A stretch of 33,368 bases of DNA from JACJYE01 sp964432875 (GTDB lineage: Bacteria; Bacteroidota; Bacteroidia; Chitinophagales; Saprospiraceae): positions 1 to 33,368 of the forward strand of contig CAYSPJ010000052.1 in the NCBI GenBank assembly GCA_964432875.1, given 5' to 3'. Under the pieces are notes generated by a model. That model saw only the letters and a list, made by a program, of their open reading frames with translations, was not told the origin of the DNA and ran no database searches. Below, piece by piece: positions 24,048-31,717 of this stretch (positions are counted from its first letter, which is position 1; each line of letters starts with the position of its first letter). The translations under genes and the position numbers were made by a program.

Positions 24048-24270
24048 GGCGTTGGTTCTATTGGCATTCTTCTGCTATGCTGCTCGCGACTGGTCCGGGA
24101 GAAGTTTCTTGCAACGTCGCAAAGTCGCAACGTTTCTGTTCTTACTTGCACCCCCTTGGCAGAGGCGATTGGTTCTGCCGCCCTCTGCTTGCTACGCTGC
24201 TTGGCAATAATATCACGCAACGGCGCAACGATCGCAAAGTTACCGCTCTTATCCCTCCCTCCGTGGGCAG
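24048..24270. repeat. Diverged direct duplication with CGCAA(A/C)G repeats
   Basis: The segment starting at 24048 (GGCGTTGGTTCT ... CTGCTATGCTGCT) recurs in altered form about 116 nt later (GGCGATTGGTTCT ... TGCTACGCTGCT). Each copy is followed by clustered short units: GCAACGTCGCAAAGTCGCAACG in the first, GCAACGGCGCAACG and CGCAAAG in the second. No coding frame runs through. Confidence 0.45.
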
Positions 24271-24455
24271 AGAGGCTGCCGAGCGTCGCGCGCAACGTAC
24301 AACAATCAAGCACTTTCGTGCCTGATTGTTGCGGTTCCAAAGCTAGCCTACGTTGAGTCTGGGCCCATTGGAGGCCCGAATAGGGTCTCCAATGGGTACA
24401 TTGCGCTCGGCACTCTCTACACGTCCTATTGGCGTTGCGACTTTGCGCCGTTGCG
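24216..24455. repeat. Multi-branched palindromic element
   Basis: About 240 nt built from nested inverted repeats. Outer stem: CGCAACGGCGCAA (24216-24228) / TTGCGCCGTTGCG (24443-24455), 13 bp perfect, extended by TCGCAA (24232-24237) / TTGCGA (24435-24440). Middle stem: TGCCGAGCG (24277-24285) / CGCTCGGCA (24404-24412) flanked by GAGAG/CTCTC. Inside are two hairpins: 24300-24331 (9+4 bp) and 24364-24396 (14 bp with one G-T pair and loop GAATA). There is no ORF. It lies between the convergent stops of the BioD-like and protease genes. It may be a mobile palindromic repeat, a structured RNA, or a bidirectional transcription end. Confidence 0.6.
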
Positions 24456-24556
24456 AGAAATAAGCTATCAGACTATCAAAATTCAGACGAGCACCGCATA
24501 GTTCACCGCTTCCCCAGCACGCAAAATAGTCGACCGGTTTAAGCCCCTGCCAAAAA

Positions 24557-26098
24557 CTATCTGGCGATGACGACCTTGCGAGACAACCGGCCCTTTTCCG
24601 TGTCGATGCGCAGGAGGTAAACGCCAGGGCTGAGCCCTTGAAGCGGTAGCGAAAAGCTATTGTCCCCAGCCAAGATGCCGTAGCGGCCATATTGACGTAC
24701 TTCCTGCCCGGCGATGCTAAATAGGCGCACGTTTGCTTCGAGCTTTGCCTCTGACTGGATACTTACACTCAGTTCTTGCTTGTCGCTAACCGGATTGGGG
24801 AAAACACTGAACGACTCGGCCCATTGTTCTTCGCTTGAGCCGACCAGGGTGCCGGTGCGGAAAGAGGTCACCGGAGAGAACTGTGTACAGGTGCGATAGG
24901 CGCTGAAAGGGCGCACCCGCCAGAAGTAGTTGCGGTTGGCTAGCAGGTTGGAGATGACTTTAGAAGTGCCATAAACGACTTCATCGAAGACGGTAAGCGC
25001 TGGAGAAAAAGTGCCCACCTGGGATACTTGTAAAAGATATGCCTCAGCGCCTTCAACTGGCGTCCATTCTAAATTCACATCGTTGAAAAAGCCCAATTGC
25101 TCGCCTGCTGCCGGGGAGACATGCTCAGGGCGCTCGGTAATTTCCGTTAGTGTGGGCACGTGGTTTCGGCGTATATAAGTCCGCCGCAAGCTATTGTAAT
25201 CCTGTATCATCAGGGCTTGTTGCATCGGGCTGAAGTAGTAATCATTGAAATTGCAACTAAAGAAATAATTCATCCACAGCAGTTCGTCAGGATCGAGCAC
25301 TTCGTTGTTGCGGTCGCGTACCTCTAAGTTGAAATTACAGTTATTCCAGCCAAAACCGAACAAGTAGTCAGCCGGCGTATCGCAGACCTCGTCGCCAGCA
25401 GTTTCGCAGTTGCTGCCATCAACCAATTCCACCCGGTTAAGATTGTTGGGTGCAAATATCGACATGACGGGGTTGCCGTGGGTGGCTTCGTCCCACGGGT
25501 CTGCATCCCAGCCCAAAAACGGGTGGTTGAGGCTGAAAAAATGTCCTACCTCGTGAGTGAAAGTCAATCCGCTTTTGCCGATTTCGCCTTTAGCAATGAC
25601 GAGCCAATCCCTTACGGGGCTGTAATAGCCCAGTACGGTGCCCTCTCCAGTCGGGGTGCCGGGGCTGGCATTCTCTGGTATGAAGATATTGATCGCCGCA
25701 TTGGAGCGGTTGAAGGCCATGATGGTGTTCTGGGTCGCCGAGTGGTTGGAATAGGCCGTGTTGTTGTAGATGTAGTTGAACCCGTTGTAGATATAAAATT
25801 GCAGGCCCATCTCCTCGAAATGTGCGTTGAGCATGCAAAGCTGCTCGAGCACCCGGTGCTTGGCCACCATATCGGAGCCATCTGCCTTGGCGATAAGGTG
25901 AAACTTTATCGGTATATAACGTATATCCCGCATGACAACAGGCTGGTCGTAGAGCGCTTGTTTGTTTTCCCGCAGGCGCTCCTGGATAATCCGGGCGTCT
26001 TCTCCGACGGTACCACACCACTGATGGTTGTGTTGGGCTTGTGAAAGTGCTGCCCAAAATAGGCTCGTCAAAACGAACAATGAAACTTTCTTATACAT
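24557..26098 (-). CDS. Secreted M43-type metalloprotease with T9SS sorting domain
   Basis: Extracellular zinc protease of the pappalysin-like metzincins, exported by type IX secretion. It is 513 aa. Signal peptide to about residue 22 (ending ALSQAQ). The catalytic domain (about 55-310) holds THEVGHFFSLNH with zinc ligands H182, H186, H192 and catalytic E183, the family segment DEVCDTPADY (about 236-245), and the Met-turn M276 (LLWMNYF). A fibronectin-like module follows (about 325-418; VNLEWTPVEGAEAYLLQVS, FWRVRPFS). The C-terminal about 85 residues are a type A T9SS sorting domain (FSVFPNPVSD, LSPGVYLLRIDTEKG, KVVIAR). The eighth position of HExxHxxGxxH is Ser189 instead of Gly, a variation not expected to abolish zinc binding. 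Confidence 0.92.
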   Translation of the reverse strand: MYKKVSLFVLTSLFWAALSQAQHNHQWCGTVGEDARIIQERLRENKQALYDQPVVMRDIRYIPIKFHLIAKADGSDMVAKHRVLEQLCMLNAHFEEMGLQFYIYNGFNYIYNNTAYSNHSATQNTIMAFNRSNAAINIFIPENASPGTPTGEGTVLGYYSPVRDWLVIAKGEIGKSGLTFTHEVGHFFSLNHPFLGWDADPWDEATHGNPVMSIFAPNNLNRVELVDGSNCETAGDEVCDTPADYLFGFGWNNCNFNLEVRDRNNEVLDPDELLWMNYFFSCNFNDYYFSPMQQALMIQDYNSLRRTYIRRNHVPTLTEITERPEHVSPAAGEQLGFFNDVNLEWTPVEGAEAYLLQVSQVGTFSPALTVFDEVVYGTSKVISNLLANRNYFWRVRPFSAYRTCTQFSPVTSFRTGTLVGSSEEQWAESFSVFPNPVSDKQELSVSIQSEAKLEANVRLFSIAGQEVRQYGRYGILAGDNSFSLPLQGLSPGVYLLRIDTEKGRLSRKVVIAR

Positions 26099-26150
26099 CG
26101 AAAATGATTTTTTTCAGCCGCCAAGCGGCAATACAAAAAATTTAACGGCA

Positions 26151-26177
26151 CAAATTTAATTAAACCTTAGGGTACAA
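26151..26177 (-). promoter_or_regulatory. Promoter of the protease gene
   Basis: Minus strand: TTG (26177-26175), 16-nt spacer, TAAATTTG (26158-26151), an exact TAnnTTTG. The leader would be about 47 nt and contains a small hairpin GCCGC-TTG-GCGGC. Confidence 0.4.
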
Positions 26178-26237
26178 TCCGTCTTTAATTTAACAAATCT
26201 TCATTTAAGCTTGTCACAAAAGCACTGAAAAAATTGC

Positions 26238-26245
26238 TAACTTTG
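26238..26245 (+). promoter_or_regulatory. Promoter -7 element for mdh
   Basis: TAACTTTG, exact TAnnTTTG match, 76 nt before the mdh ATG. A TTG at 26211-26213 is 24 nt upstream, longer than usual. Confidence 0.5.
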
Positions 26246-26320
26246 CGGAAATTTCTCCAAACAGGCTGTTGTAGCTTGGGGGCATCATGAAAAAATCTTA
26301 AAACCAAAATACAATAACAA

Positions 26321-27253
26321 ATGAGTAAGGTAACGGTTATAGGCGCCGGGAATGTAGGCGCTACATGTGCTAACGTGTTGGCTCACAAAGACATCGTCAA
26401 AGAAGTAGTCCTGTTGGACATCCAAGGCGACTTGGCGCGCGGCAAAGCGCTGGATAGCTGGCAGCAAGCCCCGATCGACTACTACAGCACCCGCTTGCTA
26501 GGCACCGAAGACTATAAGTACACCGAAGGTTCTGACATCGTAGTCATCACTGCTGGCGTGCCCCGCAAGCCAGGCATGAGCCGCGACGACCTGATCGCCA
26601 CCAACGCCAAGATCGTCAATGTCGTGACTAAATCGATCATGGCGCATTCTGACAACCCCATCATCATCGTAGTATCCAACCCCTTGGATGTAATGACCTA
26701 TGCGGCGTACAAAACTGCCGGCCTGGATTCTTCCCGTGTTTTTGGCATGGCAGGCATCCTGGATACAGCCCGCTACCGGGCTTTCCTGGCTGATGCGCTT
26801 AAAGTCTCCCCGAAAGATATCCAGGCGGTGCTCATGGGCGGCCATGGCGATACTATGGTGCCGCTGCCACGCTACACTACGGTTTCTGGCATACCAGTTA
26901 CTGAAATGATTGGCAGTGCTGAGTTGGACGCGATCGTAGAGCGCACCAAATCTGGCGGGGGCGAGCTGGTTAAGCTGATGGGCACCTCTGCCTGGTATGC
27001 GCCGGGTGCAGCTGCTGCCCAAATGGTAGAGGCTATCGTGCGCGATGAAAACCGCATTTTCCCTTGCTGTGTGCGCATTGATGGCGAATACGGTATCAAA
27101 AACATGTTCCTGGGCGTGCCGGTCAAACTGGGCAAAAATGGCATAGAAGAGATTATCGAGTTGCAACTGAATGCCGATGAGATGAAATTGCTCCGCGATT
27201 CAGCTAATGCCGTGCGTTCGGTCATGGATGTGTATGACAATATGTCCTTGTAA
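26321..27253 (+). CDS. mdh: Malate dehydrogenase
   Basis: NAD-dependent interconversion of malate and oxaloacetate in the TCA cycle. It is 310 aa, of the LDH-like MDH group. Rossmann motif VTVIGAGNVGATCA (about 4-17), LLDIQGDLARGKALD, ITAGVPRKPGMSRDDL with the substrate-loop arginine that marks malate over lactate specificity (Gln in LDH), VSNPLDVMTY, and the catalytic-histidine segment MGGHGDTMVPL. Single-gene transcription unit with its own promoter and a terminator directly after the stop. Confidence 0.97.
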   Translation: MSKVTVIGAGNVGATCANVLAHKDIVKEVVLLDIQGDLARGKALDSWQQAPIDYYSTRLLGTEDYKYTEGSDIVVITAGVPRKPGMSRDDLIATNAKIVNVVTKSIMAHSDNPIIIVVSNPLDVMTYAAYKTAGLDSSRVFGMAGILDTARYRAFLADALKVSPKDIQAVLMGGHGDTMVPLPRYTTVSGIPVTEMIGSAELDAIVERTKSGGGELVKLMGTSAWYAPGAAAAQMVEAIVRDENRIFPCCVRIDGEYGIKNMFLGVPVKLGKNGIEEIIELQLNADEMKLLRDSANAVRSVMDVYDNMSL

Positions 27254-27263
27254 ATGATTTACA

Positions 27264-27309
27264 GCAGCCAGGTGCCTTTTGTGCCTGGCTGCACTCTCTT
27301 TTCTTTCTT
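27264..27309 (+). terminator. Intrinsic terminator after mdh
   Basis: Nine-base-pair stem GCAGCCAGG (27264-27272) / CCTGGCTGC (27284-27292) with an 11-nt loop, followed by a T-rich tract interrupted by C. Confidence 0.8.
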
Positions 27310-27413
27310 TGAAGCGCCTTTCTGGCTGCTCCTAAGATTTCCCGCTTTCCCACAACAAAACCGCCAGGCCGCTTGTTTTCCACCATATTGCGAACAAATA
27401 AATTTCAGGTTAA

Positions 27414-27959
27414 ATGGCTGCGGTTGTAAACTTCGATTCGGTATTATTGGAAGAAATGATGGTCAGCAACGGTCAATCGCTTCATCAAATGTCAACAGAA
27501 CAACCAGTATTGCTGGTATTCTTGCGCCATTTTGGCTGTACCTTTTGCCGCGAGGCGCTGGCCGATATTTCCGAACAAAAAGCTGAAATCGAAAGCGCAG
27601 GCACCAAGGTAGTCTTTGTACACATGACTACCGGCGATGTGGCGGACCGCTATTTCAGCCGTTATAACCTGGAGGGCGCCGTTCACATCAGCGATCCCGA
27701 ATGCCGGTATTATTCTGCATTCGGGCTGACCAAGGGCAACCTCACCCAGCTCTTCGGTTTACAAACCTGGATCCGCGGCTTTTCCGCAGGGGTAGTAGGT
27801 GGACATGGGATAGGGGCCCAATTGGGCGATGGTTTTCAGATGCCCGGCTTGTTTGTCATCCAGGATGGAGAGGTGAAGAGTAGTTTTATCCACAAACTGG
27901 CTTCTGATCGGCCGGATTATGCCGGGCTGGTGCGCTGCTGTTCCCTAGAGGAAAAGTAA
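27414..27959 (+). CDS. Thioredoxin-fold peroxiredoxin-like protein (SelL-related)
   Basis: Probable thiol redox protein of the AhpC/TSA-like superfamily. It is 181 aa. The Cys pair C42/C45 lies in RHFGCTFCREAL, a CxxC at the end of the first strand as in SelL/PRXL2 relatives rather than the single peroxidatic Cys of typical peroxiredoxins. Later segments are VVFVHMTTGD, RYYSAFGLTKGNLTQLFG and a cis-Pro-like turn GDGFQMPGLFVIQDGEV. Physiological substrate unknown. It is 40 nt before the VWA gene and probably in the same transcript. Confidence 0.82.
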   Translation: MAAVVNFDSVLLEEMMVSNGQSLHQMSTEQPVLLVFLRHFGCTFCREALADISEQKAEIESAGTKVVFVHMTTGDVADRYFSRYNLEGAVHISDPECRYYSAFGLTKGNLTQLFGLQTWIRGFSAGVVGGHGIGAQLGDGFQMPGLFVIQDGEVKSSFIHKLASDRPDYAGLVRCCSLEEK

Positions 27960-27999
27960 TAGCGCGGCACCCAGGCAATCACCTTTAGAAAGCGATTTC

Positions 28000-29097
28000 A
28001 TGATAGGTTGGAAATTTTCAAAATTCACTCCAGGGCAAGGCGGCTCAATTTTTGACCGCTTATTGAAGCTCTTCCAGGAATTGTTGCTCCATACCTCTGG
28101 CGATGTAAGCGAAGCCCTTGCTTGGCTGACCGAGCTGGATAAAGAATACGGCCTGACCAATAATGAATATGGCATGGCTGATTTTATTCAAGATTTGATC
28201 GACCAGGGTTATATCCAGCCGGAGAGTGCTGAAAACCCCGGCTTTGTGCCTAGTGCCAAGATGGAAATCGCCATCCGGCAAAAGGCACTGGAGGACGTCT
28301 TCGGACAGTTGAAGAAGACCCGCCGCGGCAATCACGATACCCGTTACCCGGGGAGAGGAGACGAATCAACCTCGGAATTGAGGCCCTACGAATTTGGCGA
28401 TCAGCTCGACCAATTGGCCGTCTCAGAATCTTTGCGCAATGCCCAGATCAACCATGGGCTGGATGAATTCAAGCTGGCGCAAGAAGACTTGGAGGTTCAC
28501 GAAACCTTCTATCAAAGCCAGATGAGCACCGTGCTGATGATCGACATCTCGCACTCCATGATCCTCTACGGGGAAGACCGCATCACTCCGGCGAAAAGAG
28601 TGGCCATGGCGCTGTCGGAACTCATCACTACCCGCTACCCCAAAGACACCCTCGACATTATCGTTTTCGGCAACGATGCCTGGCAGATTGAAATCAAGGA
28701 TTTGCCCTATCTGCAGGTAGGGCCATACCATACCAATACCGTAGCCGGCCTGGAGTTGGCTATGGATTTGCTGCGCCGCCGGAAAAACCCCAACAAGCAG
28801 ATCTTCATGATTACTGATGGCAAGCCGACTTGCATCAAGAAGGGCAAAAACTACTACAAAAACAGTTTCGGCCTGGATCGCATGATCGTCAACCGTACCC
28901 TGGGGCTGGCGCAGCGCTGCCGCAAACTTCATATCCCCATCACTACCTTCATGATTGCCCGCGACCCTTATCTGGTGCGTTTCGTCAATCAATTTACCCA
29001 GGCCAATAACGGTAAAGCTTTCTACAGTAGCCTCGAAGGACTGGGAGAGTTCATCTTCCTCGACTATAAGCGCAACAAAGGCAAGCGGCATCGCTAA
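28000..29097 (+). CDS. VWA-domain protein
   Basis: 365 aa, cytoplasmic (no signal peptide or membrane segment). The N-terminal about 170 residues are helical and charged. A von Willebrand A domain follows (about 175-350) with a full metal-ion site: MIDISHSM (D182-x-S184-x-S186), a threonine near T247, and FMITDGKPT (D273). Cytosolic VWA proteins of this type often act with a MoxR or ChlI-like AAA+ ATPase, but none is adjacent here. It follows the thioredoxin-fold gene closely. The substrate and partner are unknown. Confidence 0.85.
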   Translation: MIGWKFSKFTPGQGGSIFDRLLKLFQELLLHTSGDVSEALAWLTELDKEYGLTNNEYGMADFIQDLIDQGYIQPESAENPGFVPSAKMEIAIRQKALEDVFGQLKKTRRGNHDTRYPGRGDESTSELRPYEFGDQLDQLAVSESLRNAQINHGLDEFKLAQEDLEVHETFYQSQMSTVLMIDISHSMILYGEDRITPAKRVAMALSELITTRYPKDTLDIIVFGNDAWQIEIKDLPYLQVGPYHTNTVAGLELAMDLLRRRKNPNKQIFMITDGKPTCIKKGKNYYKNSFGLDRMIVNRTLGLAQRCRKLHIPITTFMIARDPYLVRFVNQFTQANNGKAFYSSLEGLGEFIFLDYKRNKGKRHR

Positions 29098-29121
29098 ACC
29101 TATCCCTAGCGCCGCTGATTG

Positions 29122-29182
29122 GTATCGCTCGCGCTGGCTTCCAGCTTTAGAGGCTGAGAAGCCTTAGCGCGCGGTGCGATAC
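29122..29182. terminator. Long hairpin between convergent genes
   Basis: GTATCGC (29122-29128) / GCGATAC (29176-29182), CGCGCT (29130-29135) / AGCGCG (29166-29171), GGCTT (29136-29140) / AAGCC (29159-29163), CAGC (29142-29145) / GCTG (29153-29156): about 22 base pairs in all. It lies between the ends of the VWA gene and the minus-strand TonB receptor gene. There is no T tract, so it may act as an RNA end-stabilising structure or a bidirectional barrier. Confidence 0.55.
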
Positions 29183-29211
29183 AAACCAGTTGGCCGCTTA
29201 GGATCAGTTGC

Positions 29212-31515
29212 TCAGAATTTAAAATCAACCCTTGCCGTCAGGTTGCGGGGCGGCTCCAACAAGCCTGGCCGAGAAGAGTAGATGCTATTGGCGAGGTTGT
29301 TAAGCAAAAATGATAGTTTCAGGTGCTCTGAAAAGGCGTAGCTGGTACGCAAGTTGATTACGGTGAAGCCCTTGTCGTTTTCCTCCCGGAAGCGCCGCAA
29401 CCCGTTGATGATGAGTACAAAAGCGGCGTCGATAGCCTCCATGTTGCTATTGTAAAATGTCTCCACGCCGAAAGCTGCGCCCTTGTAATTTGCCTCCATG
29501 TCAAACTTGAATAAATGCCGCGAGCGGTACTTAAGGATATTCTCATCCGAAGAAGAGTTGTTGGCATTGATTTGCGCTTGTGTGCCAGTCTGTCCTGGCA
29601 AGATAGGGCTTTTATCAAACTCTTTGAAGCGCGGATCGACAAAAGTATAGCCAGTCAGCAGGCTGATGGGCAGGCCGAATAAAGAACCTTGCCCGGCAAC
29701 GGTCACTTCAAAGCCATTGATTTCCGTATCTCCAATATTGACAGAGCGGAAGGCATTGCGCACGAAGTTGAATTCCATCATATCCGCATATTGAGAAGTA
29801 AACACCGCCACATCGAGGAAACCTTCAAAGGAAGACAGCTTAAAGCCTTGCTTGATGGCGACCTCGCCCGTCCAGCCGGTTTCAGAGCGGAGGTCGGGGT
29901 TGGGCAGCACATCGAAAATGCCGGCATTGGTGACGATGAACTTTTCCGCCACGGTGGGGAAGCGATAGCCTTGCCCCCAAGAGGCGCGGATGAAAGTGCT
30001 TTCGCCTAGCTTATAGTTGAGGCCCAGGCGAACTACCGGCCGGGACTCCTGTTCGTTGCTGGGCTCCACCACGCCTCGTTCATATACGAAGCCGGGGTTT
30101 TTTAGTAAATTATCTTCATAGCGGAAACCCAGGGAGACGTTGAGCCGGTCAAAGAATTTTTTATCCAGTTGCAAGTAGGCGGCATAGTTGCGCGAAGCGA
30201 AGGTGGTATCTCCATAGAGTTCGGCATCAATGGCCGTGCTTTGGTACACCGCTCCGGCAGTGATTACCAGCTCAATAGGCTGCATCTGCCGCTGGAACTG
30301 ATACTCGGTATATTGCATCTGCGAGGCGTTCGACTGGTTGTTGTCGTTGTCATTATTCACGTTGTAGTAGCGCCCCACGAGGCGGTGGCGGTTGCCGCCC
30401 CGGTCGTAGAAATTGATATAAGGGTCGATATTGTAGCGCACCCGTTTACGGTTGGACAAGGTGGCGGGCACACCTACGTAGCCCGTGGTGTCTGCTATCC
30501 AGTAGAAGAAAGCGGCAGATTTCCCGACATTTAGATTGCCGTTTATCCCCACCGTAAGCTGATCGGAAATGCGGTAGCGGGTGCTGATGTTGAAGCGGCC
30601 AAAGCGGTTGAACGCATCCTTATTAGGGTTTTGATTATCGAGATAATAGCCGCCAAGCACCAAGTCTAGCTTGCCGATTTTTCGGCGGTGAGCCAGCTGC
30701 GCGCCGGTAGTATAGGGTGTAATAGTGGTGTCTGACCACCAATTCAGGCGCTGATCGGCAGGGTCGAAATAGTGGGTGTAATAGACCGCAGCTTCCGTCT
30801 CGGGTTCGGCTTTTGCGTATGCAGTACGCACGTTGATGATGCCGTTCATGGCTGAAGAGCCAAAGAGAGCCGAGGCGGCACCTTTGAGCACTTCGACCTG
30901 GGAGATGTTTTCAATCGGCACATCGTCCCAGTTGGGGAAGCCAGCGTCAGCCGCGAGGATGGGGATATCATCCACTAAAAGCAAGACCCGGCTGCCAGCG
31001 CCTTGTGAATAACCCGAGCCGCCGCGGATATTGGCTTGGCCGTCAATCACCGTCACCCCAGGCAATTTTTCAAGCGCGGCATCGAGGGTGAGCTTGCCAG
31101 TGCTCTGGATGAGGCTGGGCCGCAGCACCTCCAATGATACGGTTACTTCGCTCAGTGGTTTGCTGTGCCTGCCGCTGGTGACCGTAGCTACGTCCAGTAC
31201 TTTAGCTTCTATTTTTAGTGCCTGGTTCAATTCCAGCTTTTGGCCGCTTTGCAGGCTGATCTCTTGAGTGAAGGATTCATAGCCGACATAGCGGAAAGTA
31301 ATAGTGTGTTGCCCGGCTTGGAGAGAAAGCGAAAAAGTGCCGTCAAAATTGGTGGTGGTGCCGCCCGAGCCGGTGATAATGGTAGCCCCAATAAGCGCTT
31401 CACCGGTTGAAGCATCGGTCAGTTTTCCGGTTACAGTGGCTGGTTGGGCCGCAGCATAAGACCAGGAGAGGGCCACAAGAGCGAGGAAGATGGTAATAGT
31501 CTTGCTCATAAGCAT
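29212..31515 (-). CDS. TonB-dependent receptor
   Basis: Outer-membrane TonB-gated transporter, 767 aa. Signal peptide (about 1-23, ending SYAAAQ); carboxypeptidase-regulatory-like domain (about 25-105; GKLTDASTGEALIGATIITG); plug (about 110-240; LPGVTVIDGQANIRGGSGYSQ, SQVEVLKGAASALFGSSAMN, which is very typical); then the barrel, ending in a canonical terminal strand (PPRNLTARVDFKF, aromatic last residue). Shorter than the receptor at 17410, closer in form to siderophore or vitamin receptors; no substrate-specific neighbour identifies the ligand. An ATG two codons downstream is an equally plausible start. Confidence 0.95.
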   Translation of the reverse strand: MLMSKTITIFLALVALSWSYAAAQPATVTGKLTDASTGEALIGATIITGSGGTTTNFDGTFSLSLQAGQHTITFRYVGYESFTQEISLQSGQKLELNQALKIEAKVLDVATVTSGRHSKPLSEVTVSLEVLRPSLIQSTGKLTLDAALEKLPGVTVIDGQANIRGGSGYSQGAGSRVLLLVDDIPILAADAGFPNWDDVPIENISQVEVLKGAASALFGSSAMNGIINVRTAYAKAEPETEAAVYYTHYFDPADQRLNWWSDTTITPYTTGAQLAHRRKIGKLDLVLGGYYLDNQNPNKDAFNRFGRFNISTRYRISDQLTVGINGNLNVGKSAAFFYWIADTTGYVGVPATLSNRKRVRYNIDPYINFYDRGGNRHRLVGRYYNVNNDNDNNQSNASQMQYTEYQFQRQMQPIELVITAGAVYQSTAIDAELYGDTTFASRNYAAYLQLDKKFFDRLNVSLGFRYEDNLLKNPGFVYERGVVEPSNEQESRPVVRLGLNYKLGESTFIRASWGQGYRFPTVAEKFIVTNAGIFDVLPNPDLRSETGWTGEVAIKQGFKLSSFEGFLDVAVFTSQYADMMEFNFVRNAFRSVNIGDTEINGFEVTVAGQGSLFGLPISLLTGYTFVDPRFKEFDKSPILPGQTGTQAQINANNSSSDENILKYRSRHLFKFDMEANYKGAAFGVETFYNSNMEAIDAAFVLIINGLRRFREENDKGFTVINLRTSYAFSEHLKLSFLLNNLANSIYSSRPGLLEPPRNLTARVDFKF

Positions 31516-31679
31516 TAATGCAGTTTAAGTGGTTTGAGTGTAATGTCATAAGGCCCAAAGAGCAATTCAGAACAGCGAAGTTAGCTAAAAATTTTGCCCG
31601 CGAAGTAAATTTTAAAGATTTTGAAGGAAGATGGGCACAGCCCTAAGCGGCTCTTTCTTTGGCAATGGATAAATTTTCG

Positions 31680-31709
31680 TTGGCCAGATAGTGCTTTTTC
31701 CTATCTTTG
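31680..31709 (+). promoter_or_regulatory. Promoter of the permease gene; near-leaderless transcript
   Basis: TTG at 31680-31682, spacer of exactly 19 nt, then TATCTTTG at 31702-31709: a near-ideal Bacteroidota promoter. Transcription should start about 31714-31716, only a few nt before the ATG at 31718. Confidence 0.75.
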
Positions 31710-31717
31710 CGCCGCAC

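Noticed and set aside
31691..31717. GTG start extending the permease by nine residues
   Set aside because: It lies upstream of the inferred transcription start, inside the promoter.
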